Made by a program: the position numbers and the translations under genes. From Deltaproteobacteria bacterium (lineage in GTDB: Bacteria; Myxococcota_A; Polyangia; GCA-2747355): a DNA stretch of 64,000 nt. The notes under the pieces are model-generated. The model saw nothing but the letters and a program-made list of their open reading frames with translations. It was not told the origin of the DNA and made no database searches. Shown here piece after piece: positions 63,914 to 64,000 of the stretch (the first letter of the stretch is position 1; every line of letters starts with the position of its first letter). The stretch lies in contig JACKDQ010000002.1 in assembly GCA_020633415.1 (NCBI GenBank), forward strand, positions 496,001 through 560,000, in the 5' to 3' direction.

Positions 63914-64000
63914 CTAGGGCAGCTGCCGCGCATAAGCGCAAGGATCTGCGCTCTGGCTGGTATCCCAGTTGCGGCAAGCCAGGGCCTGCTGGATGCATTG
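63914..64000 (-). CDS. C-terminal end of a gene entering from the right (tentative)
   Basis: On the minus strand 28 codons are open from base 64000 to a TAG at 63914-63916. The residues (CIQQALACRNWDTSQSADPC) read like the end of a real Cys-containing protein, but the stretch is too short to identify. Confidence 0.3.
   Translation of the reverse strand, partial: QCIQQALACRNWDTSQSADPCAYARQLP

Overview
The window is a GC-rich stretch of bacterial chromosome with dense, mostly core gene content: helicase, RNase P RNA, rpoD, dnaG, rpsD, metH and the pst operon. I see no phage, transposase, integrase, plasmid gene or CRISPR array. Many predicted lipoproteins, a nine-haem surface cytochrome, a TonB receptor operon, and a C-terminal tail of glycine/cysteine, hydrophobic segment and arginine cluster (MYXO-CTERM-like) suggest the former deltaproteobacteria (Myxococcota or Bradymonadota-like). 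That placement is inference.

Layout. 1-9.3 kb: end of a UvrD/PcrA helicase, fructokinase-like kinase, TSUP exporter, methyltransferase plus alpha/beta hydrolase, EVE protein, gamma-glutamyltransferase, then a 54-residue Cys/His protein 7 bp before a nonahaem lipoprotein. 9.3-17.2 kb (mostly minus): rnpB, C4 zinc-ribbon protein, a CAU tRNA, the dnaG-rpoD operon, a SpeD-family protein, an acyl carrier protein and a secreted LIC_10091-like protein. 17.3-29.7 kb: cardiolipin synthase, two exported proteins, an OPA-type transporter, phosphofructokinase, two lipoproteins flanking a 49-bp tandem repeat, class IV aminotransferase and a membrane glycosyltransferase. 29.7-41 kb: rpsD, DUF547, metH, and a phosphate operon (porin-pstSCAB-phoU) preceded by three 11-bp repeats that look like a Pho box. 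41-49.6 kb: exbB-exbD-tonB-receptor operon with a lipoprotein and an acyltransferase, then a PilZ protein. 49.6-55.4 kb: a flavoprotein/polyferredoxin membrane fusion, M29 aminopeptidase, cobalamin adenosyltransferase, glycosyltransferase. 55.4-64 kb: MshEN-domain protein, exported cyclophilin, a GT2-flippase-glycosyltransferase-phosphatase operon, a probably frameshifted surface lipoprotein, and an acyltransferase.

Functional links. Phosphate uptake runs from outer membrane (porin) through periplasm (PstS) to inner membrane (PstCAB) with PhoU as sensor partner. The ExbB/ExbD/TonB set would energise the receptor encoded beside it. MetH and the PduO-type adenosyltransferase show that the cell uses cobalamin. 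Four promoters with a perfect TTGACA -35 box precede rnpB, the tRNA, speD and dnaG. Five other genes show TAnnnT exactly six bases before the start codon, which suggests leaderless mRNAs.

Most unusual points: a TonB C-terminal domain fused to the front of a TonB-dependent receptor; a FAD reductase with an apparently permuted FAD motif fused to a membrane polyferredoxin; a histone-like Lys/Ala tail on the main sigma factor; a SpeD homologue with Thr before its catalytic Ser; and the small Cys/His protein coupled to the multihaem lipoprotein.
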